A DNA stretch of 64,000 bases. Origin: Aggregatilineales bacterium (GTDB taxonomy: Bacteria > Chloroflexota > Anaerolineae > Aggregatilineales > Ch27). Within the stretch, counting starts at the first letter, position 1. Each line of letters starts with the position of its first letter. Of this stretch, positions 33,032 through 42,202 are shown piece by piece. The translations under genes and the position numbers were made by a program. The stretch lies in the NCBI GenBank assembly GCA_029976025.1, contig JARKNX010000190.1, forward strand, positions 1-64,000, written 5' to 3'. The notes beneath the pieces are model-generated. The model made no database searches, was not told the DNA's origin, and saw nothing but the letters and a program-made list of their open reading frames with translations.

Positions 33032-34111
33032 ATGCCCTGTGTGAGCTATATCGGCGTGCTGGATGAGCAGTACCCGCGCAATCAGGTGATCCGGGCCGGG
33101 CTGGCGGCGGGCGGCTGGGAGGTGCGGACGGCGCCCCTCCCCAGACGGCTGAACACCCTGCGCAAGCTGCTCCCGTTGTGGCGGGCGATGCGCCGGGAAG
33201 CCGCGCACTGCGATCTGTTCGTGCTGGCGGAGTTCAACCAGCTTCTGGCCCCCTGGGCGGTGTTCTACGGACGGCTGCTGCGACGCCCGGTCGCTGTGGA
33301 CTATCTGGTCGGCCTGTACGACGCCAGTGTGCAGGATCGCGAGTCCACCGCCCCCAACTCGCTCCGCGCCCGCCTGTTCCGCGCCATTGATCGCTGGAAC
33401 TGCGCCCATGCCCCGTTGATCTTCACCGATACGCCGGCCCACCGTGAGGGCCTGCACCTCATTGTCGGCCCGGCTGCCGATCGGCTGCGCGTCGTCCCGG
33501 TCGGCGCCTATGATGCCTGGTGGTACCCGCGCCCGGCCAGACCGGGGGCCTCCCCGGACTCGCTGCTGGTCCAGTTCTTCGGGTCGTATATTCCCTTTCA
33601 CGGCATCGACGTGATCCTGCGCGCGGCGCACCTCCTGCGCAGCGATAGGCGCTTCCGGTTCGAGCTGATCGGGCGCGGGCAGACCTACCGCGCCATGGCG
33701 GCGCTCGCCGGGAGCCTGGCCCTGGATAATGTGGAATGGATCGATTCAGTCCCGGCCCCGGACCTGCCGGAGCGCGTAGCGGCGGCGGATATCTGTCTGG
33801 GGGTGTTCGGCGACCGGGCCAAGACGGATTATGTCGTGCCCAACAAGCTGTACCAGGTTCTGGCGATGGGCAAGCCCGCGATTACAGCGGAGTCGGCGGC
33901 GGTGCGGGCGTATTTCACGCCCGGCGAGCACCTGCTGACGATCCCGCCGGGGGATCCGGCGGCGCTGGCGGCGGCGCTGCGGACGCTGGCCGACGATGCC
34001 GACCTCCGGGCGCGGCTGGGCGCGGCAGGCGCGGCGCGCATCCGGGAGGCGTACCGGCCAGAGATGGTGACGGCTGCTTTGCTGCCCGACCTCAGCGCTT
34101 TGCTGAAGTAG
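33032..34111 (+). CDS. Glycosyltransferase family 4-like enzyme
   Basis: 359 residues, GT-B fold. The N-terminal half (SYIGVLDEQYPRNQVIRAGL) and the C-terminal half with VQFFGSYIPFHGIDVILRAA and FGDRAKTDYVVPNKLYQVLAMGKPAIT fit family 4. It lacks the simple E-x7-E signature, having the PNKLYQVLA version seen in several capsule glycosyltransferases. It starts 12 bases after the flippase and is part of the polysaccharide run. Confidence 0.82.
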   Translation: MPCVSYIGVLDEQYPRNQVIRAGLAAGGWEVRTAPLPRRLNTLRKLLPLWRAMRREAAHCDLFVLAEFNQLLAPWAVFYGRLLRRPVAVDYLVGLYDASVQDRESTAPNSLRARLFRAIDRWNCAHAPLIFTDTPAHREGLHLIVGPAADRLRVVPVGAYDAWWYPRPARPGASPDSLLVQFFGSYIPFHGIDVILRAAHLLRSDRRFRFELIGRGQTYRAMAALAGSLALDNVEWIDSVPAPDLPERVAAADICLGVFGDRAKTDYVVPNKLYQVLAMGKPAITAESAAVRAYFTPGEHLLTIPPGDPAALAAALRTLADDADLRARLGAAGAARIREAYRPEMVTAALLPDLSALLK

Positions 34112-34175
34112 CGGCCAGCAGTGGCGCCGACCTGTTAAAATCAGGGCGGGATGGAGTCTGCCAGAGGATGATCTG

Positions 34176-35039
34176 ATGTACTATCTTTTCAAGCCCGTTC
34201 TACGATTCTTCACGCCGCGCCATCGCCTGTGGTATCTGGCCTACCGCCAGCTTGATGCGGCTTTTCGCCCCTTTGACAACCAGCGCCTGCAGATTGTGGA
34301 GCATCTGCGGCTGATCCCGCCGGCGCGTCAGCGGACGGGCGGGCAGAGCGCCCTGTCCGAATACGGCTACAGCGCCGGCCTGATCGCCGCCCAGATCGGC
34401 GAGCACCTCCATACGTCCGGGCCGCAGGTGCTGGACCTCGGCTGTGGGACCGGCAAGCTGGTCAGCGCGGTCTGGCCGTTCCTGGGCGAGCGGGGGCATT
34501 ACACCGGCATCGATATCCGCGAAGAGAATATTGCCTTCGACCGCGCCTGGTATCCGGCGGATCGCTGCACGTTCATCTATGCGTCGCTCTACAATGAACA
34601 TTATAACCCTGCCGGGACGCCGATGGCCGATTACCGCCTTCCATTTGAGGATGCTGCTATCGATCTGGCGCTGGCTTTTTCGCTGTTCACGCACCTGAAC
34701 CAGCCGGACTCGGAGCGCTACTTCCGCGAGCTGGCGCGAGTCATCAGGCCGGGCGGGGTCGCGCTGTTCACGTTCTTCCTGCTGGATGCGCGTTACAGGC
34801 GCGCCGATCACGCCGGCACACGCTGGGATTTTGACCGCACTATTGACGGGCAGCCCGAATGGCACTGGGCATCGTGGTTCAAGATACCGGAGCGCCAGAT
34901 CGCGGTCACGCCCGCCGGTGTGCGCCTGCTCATGGGGGATGATTTCACGCTGGAGAAGGTATACGCTGGCTGGTGGACCGGGGCGCCGGGCGCGTTCCTG
35001 CAGGACACGCTGGTATTCCGCCGGACAGGACAATCGTAA
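34176..35039 (+). CDS. SAM-dependent methyltransferase (class I)
   Basis: 287 residues. Motif I is VLDLGCGTGKLVSAVWPFLGE, followed by YTGIDIREENIAFDR and a motif IV-like DLALAFSLFTHLNQPDSERYF; RPGGVALFTFFLLDAR is the usual later strand. A 50-residue helical lead (FFTPRHRLWYLAYRQ) may help membrane or substrate contact. Likely a modifier of a sugar, glycolipid or polyketide-like intermediate. The following gene starts nine bases after its stop. Confidence 0.85.
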   Translation: MYYLFKPVLRFFTPRHRLWYLAYRQLDAAFRPFDNQRLQIVEHLRLIPPARQRTGGQSALSEYGYSAGLIAAQIGEHLHTSGPQVLDLGCGTGKLVSAVWPFLGERGHYTGIDIREENIAFDRAWYPADRCTFIYASLYNEHYNPAGTPMADYRLPFEDAAIDLALAFSLFTHLNQPDSERYFRELARVIRPGGVALFTFFLLDARYRRADHAGTRWDFDRTIDGQPEWHWASWFKIPERQIAVTPAGVRLLMGDDFTLEKVYAGWWTGAPGAFLQDTLVFRRTGQS

Positions 35040-35047
35040 GGAGCGCT

Positions 35048-35722
35048 ATGTGCAACAAATCTGGTCTTGAATTTGTCGGGCGTGCACTGCCTGAGGCGGA
35101 TGTCCGGGGCAAGAGTGTGCTGGAAGTTGGCGCGTATGATGTCAACGGGTCGGCGCGCGCCCTGATCCTGGCCCGCCAGCCCGCCAGCTACCTCGGGGTG
35201 GATATTGTGCCCGGTCCCTCAGTCGATGAGCTGTGTGAAGCCGGACAGCTCGTCCAGCGATACGGCGAAAACGCCTTCGATATCGTCTTCACAACCGAGA
35301 TGATGGAACACGTCAGGGACTGGCGCGGCGTTATCAGCGCGCTGAAGGGCGTAGTCAGGCCGGGCGGGCTGCTGGTCATCACCACGCGGTCGATTGGCTA
35401 CGGATACCACCAGTGGCCCGGCGATTTCTGGCGCTACGAGCTGGACGATATGCGCGCGATTTTCGCCGATTTCGAGATTCTCCTGGTGGAGCCGGATCCC
35501 CTCTCCGCGGGCGTGTTTGTCAAGGTCCGCAAGCCGGCGCAGTTCAACGAGATTGCGCTCGACAACTATCCGCTGTACTCCATCCTTTACCGGCGGCCGG
35601 TAGTTACGCTTGACGACAGGCTGGTCCCTCTTCTCTCGGCCAAAGAACGCCTGCGGACGCTGGCGGGGCGGACACGTTACCGCCTGCAGATGGCGCTTTT
35701 GAGCAGGGCGAAAAAGGGATGA
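35048..35722 (+). CDS. SAM-dependent methyltransferase (class I)
   Basis: 224 residues from ATG at 35048, with AAGGAGCG overlapping the previous gene's stop; an earlier in-frame ATG (34973) lies inside that gene and is rejected. Motif I is VLEVGAYDVNGSARAL, unlike the common DxGxGxG but still Rossmann-like, followed by YLGVDIVPGPSVDE. FDIVFTTEMMEHV and VRPGGLLVITTRS complete the fold. Probably methylates a glycan-related substrate. Last gene of the 30862-35722 run. Confidence 0.82.
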   Translation: MCNKSGLEFVGRALPEADVRGKSVLEVGAYDVNGSARALILARQPASYLGVDIVPGPSVDELCEAGQLVQRYGENAFDIVFTTEMMEHVRDWRGVISALKGVVRPGGLLVITTRSIGYGYHQWPGDFWRYELDDMRAIFADFEILLVEPDPLSAGVFVKVRKPAQFNEIALDNYPLYSILYRRPVVTLDDRLVPLLSAKERLRTLAGRTRYRLQMALLSRAKKG

Positions 35723-35740
35723 TGCCGGAGGGCTGGCGGT

Positions 35741-35756
35741 GCAGGACATGTCCTGC
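35741..35756. repeat. 16-bp perfect palindrome
   Basis: GCAGGACATGTCCTGC is a perfect dyad 18 bases after the methyltransferase stop. It has no T-run. It may be part of a terminator or a protein-binding site. Confidence 0.4.
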
Positions 35757-35820
35757 CCCACCGCTGACTGCCCATTCCCCGCGACCTGCTTTTTGAAATG
35801 CCCGCGCCGGCAAAGGGTTA

Positions 35821-35826
35821 TATAAT
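35821..35826 (+). promoter_or_regulatory. -10 element ahead of the Clp R-domain gene
   Basis: TATAAT at 35821-35826, 33 bases before the ATG. TTGAAA at 35793-35798 is 22 bases upstream of it, longer than usual, so the -35 is uncertain. Confidence 0.35.
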
Positions 35827-35858
35827 GGGCATGACCCAGCGCAGCGGAGTGATACCCC

Positions 35859-36734
35859 ATGCCGACCAGCGGTCGTTACAGTCAGAATGCCCGCCGGGCC
35901 ATGATGCAGGCCCGCCTGATCGCCTGGCAGGAAGAGCACAACGTCGTCGATATCGGCCACCTGCTGGCGGGTATCCTGCGGGCTGAGGGCAGCCTGGGCC
36001 AGCGTGTGCTGCTGGAGCTGGGCCTGGACCGGGCCAGCACCGAACAGGCGCTTCCCGCTCTCTATGAGCGCGGCTCCCACCCGACGGCGCGGGCCATCCC
36101 CATGACGCAGACGCTGCGCACTGCGCTGACCTTCGCCGTGGCGGAATCCCGGACCCTCGGCCACCACTATATCGGGACGGAGCACCTGCTCCTGGGCCTG
36201 GCCCGGGGCGGGGCAGGCCCGGCGGAACAGCTCCTGCATCAGAGCGCAATCAGCGTGGACCAGATTCGGCGGCAGGTGCGGCGGGTCCTGGGGGAAGGGG
36301 AGACCGAGATCGGGCTGGAGCGCGCCCTGCGCATGGCCCGCCTGAGCGAGCTTTCCCGCCGGGTGCTGGCCCGCGCCTCCCTGATCGCCGCCGATCTGCA
36401 GCAGCCGACGACCGACCTGATGCACCTGGCGCTGGCGCTGGCGCAGGAGCGGCGCAGCCCGGCCGGGCGCATCCTCCGCCAGTGCGGGCTGGATGAAGCG
36501 CGGCTGACGGCGGAGATTCCCTGGCCCCGGCCGGCCGATCCGATGCTGCTTGAAGAAGTGCTGGATGAAGCGGTGCTGGTGGCGGAGCGGCTGGGCAGTC
36601 ACTATACCGGCACGGATCACATTGTCTACGTGCTGGCCCACAACCGGCACGGGGCGCGCATCCTGGCGCGGTACGGCGTCGCCCTGCGCTGGCTGGCGCA
36701 GGAGATTGATACCCTGCTGCGAGAGAATAACTGA
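35859..36734 (+). CDS. Stand-alone Clp R (Clp-N repeat) protein without an ATPase
   Basis: 291 residues made only of Clp-N repeats. Four copies can be read: about 7-64, 85-145, 160-215 and 227-287, each with the pattern of two helices and a HLLLGL-like turn (VDIGHLLAGIL, IGTEHLLLGLA, DLMHLALALA, TGTDHIVYVLA). In ClpA/B/C these repeats pair into R domains that bind adaptors and substrates; here two R domains stand alone with no Walker motif. It could be an adaptor, a competitor of ClpC, or a ClpX/P partner. No clp gene is in the window. Confidence 0.85.
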   Translation: MPTSGRYSQNARRAMMQARLIAWQEEHNVVDIGHLLAGILRAEGSLGQRVLLELGLDRASTEQALPALYERGSHPTARAIPMTQTLRTALTFAVAESRTLGHHYIGTEHLLLGLARGGAGPAEQLLHQSAISVDQIRRQVRRVLGEGETEIGLERALRMARLSELSRRVLARASLIAADLQQPTTDLMHLALALAQERRSPAGRILRQCGLDEARLTAEIPWPRPADPMLLEEVLDEAVLVAERLGSHYTGTDHIVYVLAHNRHGARILARYGVALRWLAQEIDTLLRENN

Positions 36735-36750
36735 GGCAGGGGCGTGTCGC

Positions 36751-37281
36751 TCACCCGCGCCGGTAACGCACCGCGTAAATGACCACGCCCAGCAGCACGA
36801 ACATCACCATGACGAAGCCCGCTCCGGCGCCGGCGAACAGCGCGCGCAGGGGGGTGTTGCTCACCTCCGGCGATGCGGCGGGGCGGCTGGACACCGCCTC
36901 GCCGGGGACCGCACCGAAATGCACCTGGGCCGGCAGGGCTTGCCCGGCGATCAGGGTGACGCTGAAGCTGGTTTCCCCGGTCGGCTCCGCCCCCAGCGGG
37001 TCGAAGTTGACAACGAATGTGCCGGCGGGCAGGTCGGTGAAACAGTGCGGCTCGGAACGCCCATCGGTGACATAGCTGGCGATAGTCACGGCCAGCGGGT
37101 CCAGCAGGTACACGGCTACGTTGGGCAGCAGCGGCTCAATCGGCTCTTGCAGGCCGTTGCGGTTAGCATCTTCAAAGGCGGTCACGCAAATCCGTCCGCC
37201 GGGGGCATCCTGGGCCAGTACGGGGAGCGCGCCGCACAGCAGCGCCAGTATCCCCACAAGGATCGCAATCCGTTTGCGCAT
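36751..37281 (-). CDS. Secreted, membrane-anchored SdrD-B-like protein
   Basis: 176 residues: signal peptide (MRKRIAILVGILALLCGALPVLAQ cleaved near LAQ), then an SdrD B-like domain (CVTAFEDANRNGLQEPIEPLLPNVAVYLLD, with the EDxNxNG calcium-loop pattern and a C-terminal FTDLPAGTFVVNF), then a Ser/Pro linker and a C-terminal membrane helix (FVMVMFVLLGVVIYAV) followed by RYRRG. The domain is a small beta-sandwich often used in surface adhesins or linkers. I infer a cell-surface display protein. Confidence 0.78.
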   Translation of the reverse strand: MRKRIAILVGILALLCGALPVLAQDAPGGRICVTAFEDANRNGLQEPIEPLLPNVAVYLLDPLAVTIASYVTDGRSEPHCFTDLPAGTFVVNFDPLGAEPTGETSFSVTLIAGQALPAQVHFGAVPGEAVSSRPAASPEVSNTPLRALFAGAGAGFVMVMFVLLGVVIYAVRYRRG

Positions 37282-37400
37282 CAGTTGTCATCCATTCTGC
37301 ACGTCAGAAGCGCGGGCATTATACACCGCGCCCGGCGGGCAGACAACGGCGGCCCGGAACGCCGGACGGCAAAGAGTCCCGCTGTGGAATCGCGCCCGGT

Positions 37401-38600
37401 TCAGCCAGCGCCCGCCGCGCCCACGATCTCGGCCATCACGGCGTCGAAGCGATCGGCATAGAAGCGCACATCCAGCCGCTCCTCGACATGCGCCCGCGCC
37501 GCGCGGCCCATCTCCGCCCGCCGCGCCGGGTCGTCCAGCAGGCGGCGGACGGCGGCGGCCAGCGCCTCCGGGTCCCGCGGGGGGACCAGGTAGCCGGTCT
37601 GGCCGTCCAGCACGGTATCCGCCGGGCCGCCGACGTTGGTGCTGACGACAGGTATGCCGCAGGCCATCGCCTCCACATTCGCCATGCCGAAGGACTCAAA
37701 ATCAGAGGCGGTGACCAGCACATCGGTCGCGCGGAGGAAGCCCTGCAGGTTGTCGGTGAAGCCGGTGAAGAGCACGGCCTGCTGCAGGTGCGGATTGTCC
37801 CTGACCAGCCTGCGCACGGCTTCCTTGTGGCGGTTGCCAGAGGCGCCGTCCAGCACATTGTCCCCCACGATCAGGAAGCGGGCGGCGGGATAATCGGGGG
37901 CCAGCAGGGCGGCCATCTTCAGAAAGTTGAGATGTCCCTTGATCGGCTGGAAGCGCCCCAGGATGGTGATGACCTGCGCCTCCAGGGGGATGCCGTGCAG
38001 CCGGCGGACGCGATCGCGCTCCCGGTTATCGGTGTCGGGCGTCAGCCGGTTCACGTCCACACCGAGCGAGCGCACTTCCACCCGCTCCGGCGGCATGAAC
38101 GGCGGCTCCCCCAGAAAGCCCGCTTTAGTCCACCGGGAATCGGCGAACAGATGGGCCGCCTCCCGGAACAGGGCGCGCTGCCACGAACGCGGACGCGCCC
38201 ACTGGCCGTGCACCATCCACAGCCAGGGGACGCCGGTCTGCCGGCAGGCCGGCGCGACATAGGGCACGCTGTGATACTCCGGGCGGACCAGGGCGATTCG
38301 CTCGCGGCGGATCAGATCGGCGATCGGGGCGACAGCCTGAAAGTGCGCCCATACCGCCGGCACAAACACCGGCGTGGCCGGACGCCAGGGGATGATGTGC
38401 ACCGGCCAGCCCGCCGACTGCCACAACGCCGTGAATTGCCCTTCCTGCGGGCACAGCAGATGGGGCGTCCAGCGCGCCGGGTCCAGAAAGCGGACCATCT
38501 CGTGCAGGCTGGTCTCGCCGCCGCCCAGGCCGGTATGGGAGGAGACGAACAGCACCGGGTAAGGAAAGCCGGCCGGGGAGGGGCGTTCGGAAGCGGTCAT
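37401..38600 (-). CDS. Glycosyltransferase family 4 enzyme
   Basis: 399 residues. GT-B: the first half has FVSSHTGLGGGETSLHEMVRFL; the second half has ITILGRFQPIKGHLNFLKMAALL, RFLIVGDNV and the donor-site FESFGMANVEAMACGIPVVSTNVGG with the Glu pair. It is transcribed on the minus strand just after the 30862-35722 run, so it is a separate unit. It follows the histidine-kinase gene in direction with 96 bases between. The sugar and acceptor are unknown. Confidence 0.88.
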   Translation of the reverse strand: MTASERPSPAGFPYPVLFVSSHTGLGGGETSLHEMVRFLDPARWTPHLLCPQEGQFTALWQSAGWPVHIIPWRPATPVFVPAVWAHFQAVAPIADLIRRERIALVRPEYHSVPYVAPACRQTGVPWLWMVHGQWARPRSWQRALFREAAHLFADSRWTKAGFLGEPPFMPPERVEVRSLGVDVNRLTPDTDNRERDRVRRLHGIPLEAQVITILGRFQPIKGHLNFLKMAALLAPDYPAARFLIVGDNVLDGASGNRHKEAVRRLVRDNPHLQQAVLFTGFTDNLQGFLRATDVLVTASDFESFGMANVEAMACGIPVVSTNVGGPADTVLDGQTGYLVPPRDPEALAAAVRRLLDDPARRAEMGRAARAHVEERLDVRFYADRFDAVMAEIVGAAGAG

Positions 38601-38695
38601 GAATTCTCCGGATCAAGCCAGAATATTGCCCGTACAGCGCCTGTTGTAGCTGACGCGGCGGACTATCAGGCGGGTGAACTGGCGCAGAAAATTCG

Positions 38696-41600
38696 TTACA
38701 ACAGGGGGCCCTCAGCTTCGTCGTCGATGGGAGCCTCCTGATTCTGGCGGGCGGACAGCGCGTCGCTGGTCGGCAGGGTGAAGGCGAATACGGCGCCGCC
38801 GCCGGGATTATCGCGCACCCGGATCTCGCCACCGTGCGCCTCAACCGCCATCCGGCAGAAGGCCAGGCCCAGCCCGGTCCCGTGCCGCCGTCCGCGCACG
38901 CCTTTAATCTGGACAAAGCGGTTGAACAGGCGCTCTTTGTAATCATCCGGGACGCCGGGGCCGGTATCGCTCACCTCAACCCAGACATGGTCCGACGTTG
39001 TATCGGCGATATAAGCGGTGATAGTCACCGTGCCGTCGGCAGGGGTGAACTTGAGCGCATTGTCCACCAGATTGAGCAACACACGCTCGATCTGCGCCCT
39101 GTCCACGTACAGGAGGGGCAGATCGCGGGGTATGTCCACCGCCAGGGTGATATCCAGCTCGCGGGTCAGCGAATCCGTCTCCAGCGCCACGTTGCTGGCG
39201 ATGGCGTCCAGGGCGACGGCTTCGCGGTCCAGCGTCATCTGGCCGCTCTCCATCTTGGAGATATCCAGCAGGGAATCGACCAGGTTGAGCAGCTTGCGGA
39301 CGGCGCGCATACTGGCGTCGGTCGTGCGCTGGACAATGGGCGTCAGCTCGCTGTTGGCCGGGGTCAGGTCGTTGAGCAGCTTGAAGCTGGCGCTGATGGC
39401 CGTCAGCGGGCCGCGCAGATCGTGCACGATCATCTGGCTGAGGTCCTCGCGCGCGCGGGCCAGCTCCTGCTCTTCAGTCTGATCGACGAAGATCAGCAGC
39501 AGCCCCATCAGGCTCCCCGATTCATCGCGCACTGGCACAACGTTGCGGTCCAGGGTGATCGGCTCCGGCTCGTCCAGCGTGTAGCCGAAGTGAGCGCTGA
39601 CTGCCGGTTCGCGCCACTCCCCGGCCCGCAGGTCGGCCATCAGGAGGCGCAGCTCGCCCTCCCGATAGCCCAGCCGCTCGGCGAACGCGGTCCCGGTATC
39701 GATCAGCAGATCGTCCACCAGACGCCCGACCAGCATAGACGGCTTGAGGGCCAGCATACGCTCGATGCGGGGGTTGGCCAGGGCGACGACCCCGGTGCTG
39801 TCAATCAGGAGCACGCCTTCGGTCAGGCTATCCAGGATAGCCTGCAGCCGGTCGCGTCCCTCCGCCACCCGCTTGAACAGGCGCGCATTGTCAATGGCGA
39901 TGGCGGCCTGGTTGGCGAGCTGGGTGACATAGGTGATGTCATCCTCGGTGAATGCGTTGAGCGCCTGGCTTTCCACCGTGATCACGCCCAGCGTCTCTTC
40001 TTCCCGCCGGATGGGCACGCTGAGCTGGCTGTGCGTCCCGGGGTTGAGCGCCCGATAAGCGAGATGCTGGCTGACATCCCGGGCGATGAACGGCTGGCCG
40101 GTGTCGTAGGCGCTCACGGTCAGGCCGGTGTTGAAGGTGGTATTCTCAAATGTGCCGGCGGGGTAGCCCCGGTGAGCGACAACCTGGGTGCTCGTGCGAT
40201 CTTCCGCGCCCACCATCACCAGCGCCGCATCGCTCCGGGTCCCGCCCAGGGCGCGCTCCACCACCAGATCGAACACCTTTTGCAGGTTGAGGATGGCGGT
40301 CAGCTCCTGCCCGATATCGTACAGCGCCTGAAGCTGGCTGATACGGCGCCCCAGGGCGAGATCGGTATTGGTGTACAACTGGGCGTTGTTGATCGCCAGC
40401 GCGGCCTGCACAGTGAAGGCGCGGAGCAGCTCGATCTCGTCGCCGGTGAAGGTCCGGGGCTGGTCGTAGTAAGCGACAATGATGCCCTGCGGCACGTCCC
40501 CGCTGATCAGCAGGAATTCCATCCAGGATCGCTTGTTCTCCCGATCCATGATCGCCCGGCGCTGGCTATCAACCCGGTCATCGCCGTGGGCATCGGTGAC
40601 CACAACCGGCTGGCGGCCCACCCGGAGCGAATGATTTTCTTCCGGCAGGTCCACAATCAGGGGCGGGGGGTTGTCCCGATCGAAGATATCGCTCAGGCCG
40701 ACGTTGCGGACCAGGCGGAACTGCCGGTCGCGGTGCAGGTAGACAGCCACGGCATCGCAGTTGGCCACGGCCACGACACACCCCGCCACGAGGTTGATCA
40801 CCTTCTCCGGCGAGAGCGTGCCGGTCAGCAGGGCCGAGATGCTGTTCAGCGTGGCGAGCTGCAGGGCGCGGGCCTGAGCCTGCTCGAAGAACTGGGCGTT
40901 TTCGATGGCGATTCCGGCCTGGGCGGCGATATTCATCAGCAGGCGCTGATCAGATTCGCCCAGCAGACGCCCCGGGTTATAGGAGGCCACGGCGATGGCC
41001 CCCAGAGCGCGATCGGCCACCTGCAACGGCACACCCAGCCAGGAATAAACGACGCCTTCCGGGAGCTTGAGGCCCATCAGGGCGGCCCGCTCGGCCACGT
41101 TCTGCTCAATCAGGAGCGGCTGGCGGCGGGTGATGACGTAGTCAAGCAGCGTTGTATCCGGCTCGCGCGGCTCCAGCTCCACCCGGACATCGCGCTGAAT
41201 AGCCAGCGGGAAGTGGATGCGCGGGTATATTGGGTCCAGCAGGGCCACGATGAAGGAGTCCACTTCCAGCAGGGAAGCCACCTGCAGATGGATCGTGCTG
41301 AGCAGGGAATCCAGCTCCAGGCTGGTGCGCAGGGCCTGGCTGACCGCCGAGATGGAGCGCAGTTCGCCCACTTGCTGGCGGTAGTGAAACTGGGTGCGGC
41401 CGAGGCCGTACAGGCCGATCAGAGCCAGGACCAGCCCGCTGAGGAAGAGCATCCAGGGCAGGGTATCCAGCTCGCTGTGGATGAGCGCGCCCAGGATGGC
41501 GAAGGGAATCGGCAGGATGATCACGCCGAACACCATCACCCGGTCGGCAGCCAGCACGGTAGAGGCCGCCCGGCCTTCCAGCCGGACGCGCAGCACGAAG

Positions 41601-42112
41601 AACAGGGCGTAAATCAGGACAAAGCCCAGCGAAAAGATGAAAAGCGGCAGGGTATTGGAATGCTGCAGGGCGATCAGCGGCAGTTGCCCGCCCACCTGCA
41701 GGTAAAGCACCTCGGCGACCAGCAGGCTGAGCGTCAGTTGGGCCATGATCTCGGCGACAGAGGCCAGGCTGCGGGCTGTAACGCGGCGGCGCGGCAGCCA
41801 CTCTTCGGCGCGGGCGACCCGGATCAGGCCGCCAAGCAGGGCGCCAGCAGCGACCGCCCACAAAGCCTCAGCAGCCTGCTGATCGTGCCCCAGGATGAAG
41901 TACGCCATGATCGCGAACAGGTGCGCCGGGTTGATCTCCCCGGAGGATATCAGCACGTTGATGTTCAGGCCGAAAGCGATCAGGATCACGAACAGAACCC
42001 ATAGCCCCAGCATGTCCGGCGGCAGGGCTTCGGGACGGTTGAGAATCAGGACAACCAGGGTGAGCAACCCCAGCAGCCAGGAGATAAACAGCGTTTTACT
42101 TCCGGTGCGCAT
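38696..42112 (-). CDS. Membrane sensor histidine kinase with three GAF domains and a PAS domain
   Basis: 1138 residues. Several membrane helices fill the first 240 residues. Three GAF domains follow, each ending in the recurring helix (QAGIAIENAQFFEQ, QAALAINNAQLYTN, QAAIAIDNARLFKR), then a PAS-like domain (about 770-890). The HisKA dimer helix contains VHDLRGPLTAIS with the phospho-acceptor His897, and the ATPase domain has NLVDNALKF, DTGPG and GTGLGL. No response regulator lies next to it. It is a close paralogue of the kinase at 42203 and probably arose by duplication. The signal is unknown; GAF domains bind small ligands or haem. Confidence 0.93.
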   Translation of the reverse strand: MRTGSKTLFISWLLGLLTLVVLILNRPEALPPDMLGLWVLFVILIAFGLNINVLISSGEINPAHLFAIMAYFILGHDQQAAEALWAVAAGALLGGLIRVARAEEWLPRRRVTARSLASVAEIMAQLTLSLLVAEVLYLQVGGQLPLIALQHSNTLPLFIFSLGFVLIYALFFVLRVRLEGRAASTVLAADRVMVFGVIILPIPFAILGALIHSELDTLPWMLFLSGLVLALIGLYGLGRTQFHYRQQVGELRSISAVSQALRTSLELDSLLSTIHLQVASLLEVDSFIVALLDPIYPRIHFPLAIQRDVRVELEPREPDTTLLDYVITRRQPLLIEQNVAERAALMGLKLPEGVVYSWLGVPLQVADRALGAIAVASYNPGRLLGESDQRLLMNIAAQAGIAIENAQFFEQAQARALQLATLNSISALLTGTLSPEKVINLVAGCVVAVANCDAVAVYLHRDRQFRLVRNVGLSDIFDRDNPPPLIVDLPEENHSLRVGRQPVVVTDAHGDDRVDSQRRAIMDRENKRSWMEFLLISGDVPQGIIVAYYDQPRTFTGDEIELLRAFTVQAALAINNAQLYTNTDLALGRRISQLQALYDIGQELTAILNLQKVFDLVVERALGGTRSDAALVMVGAEDRTSTQVVAHRGYPAGTFENTTFNTGLTVSAYDTGQPFIARDVSQHLAYRALNPGTHSQLSVPIRREEETLGVITVESQALNAFTEDDITYVTQLANQAAIAIDNARLFKRVAEGRDRLQAILDSLTEGVLLIDSTGVVALANPRIERMLALKPSMLVGRLVDDLLIDTGTAFAERLGYREGELRLLMADLRAGEWREPAVSAHFGYTLDEPEPITLDRNVVPVRDESGSLMGLLLIFVDQTEEQELARAREDLSQMIVHDLRGPLTAISASFKLLNDLTPANSELTPIVQRTTDASMRAVRKLLNLVDSLLDISKMESGQMTLDREAVALDAIASNVALETDSLTRELDITLAVDIPRDLPLLYVDRAQIERVLLNLVDNALKFTPADGTVTITAYIADTTSDHVWVEVSDTGPGVPDDYKERLFNRFVQIKGVRGRRHGTGLGLAFCRMAVEAHGGEIRVRDNPGGGAVFAFTLPTSDALSARQNQEAPIDDEAEGPLL

Positions 42113-42202
42113 ACGTCACAGCCCGAATTTCTTGTTTCTGGCATTTAGCCCCGGCATGCGGCCCTGAATACCAGCCCTGAACATAAAGTCCATCCTACTC
42201 AG

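Noticed and set aside
34973-35047. Upstream ATG for the second methyltransferase
   Set aside because: It lies inside the preceding gene, while the ATG at 35048 has a good ribosome site directly before it.
38834-42004. A 1056-codon open frame antisense to the three-GAF kinase
   Set aside because: Third-position GC bias opens long frames opposite real genes. The product has runs of Gln, His and Arg and no domain, while the minus strand encodes a complete kinase.
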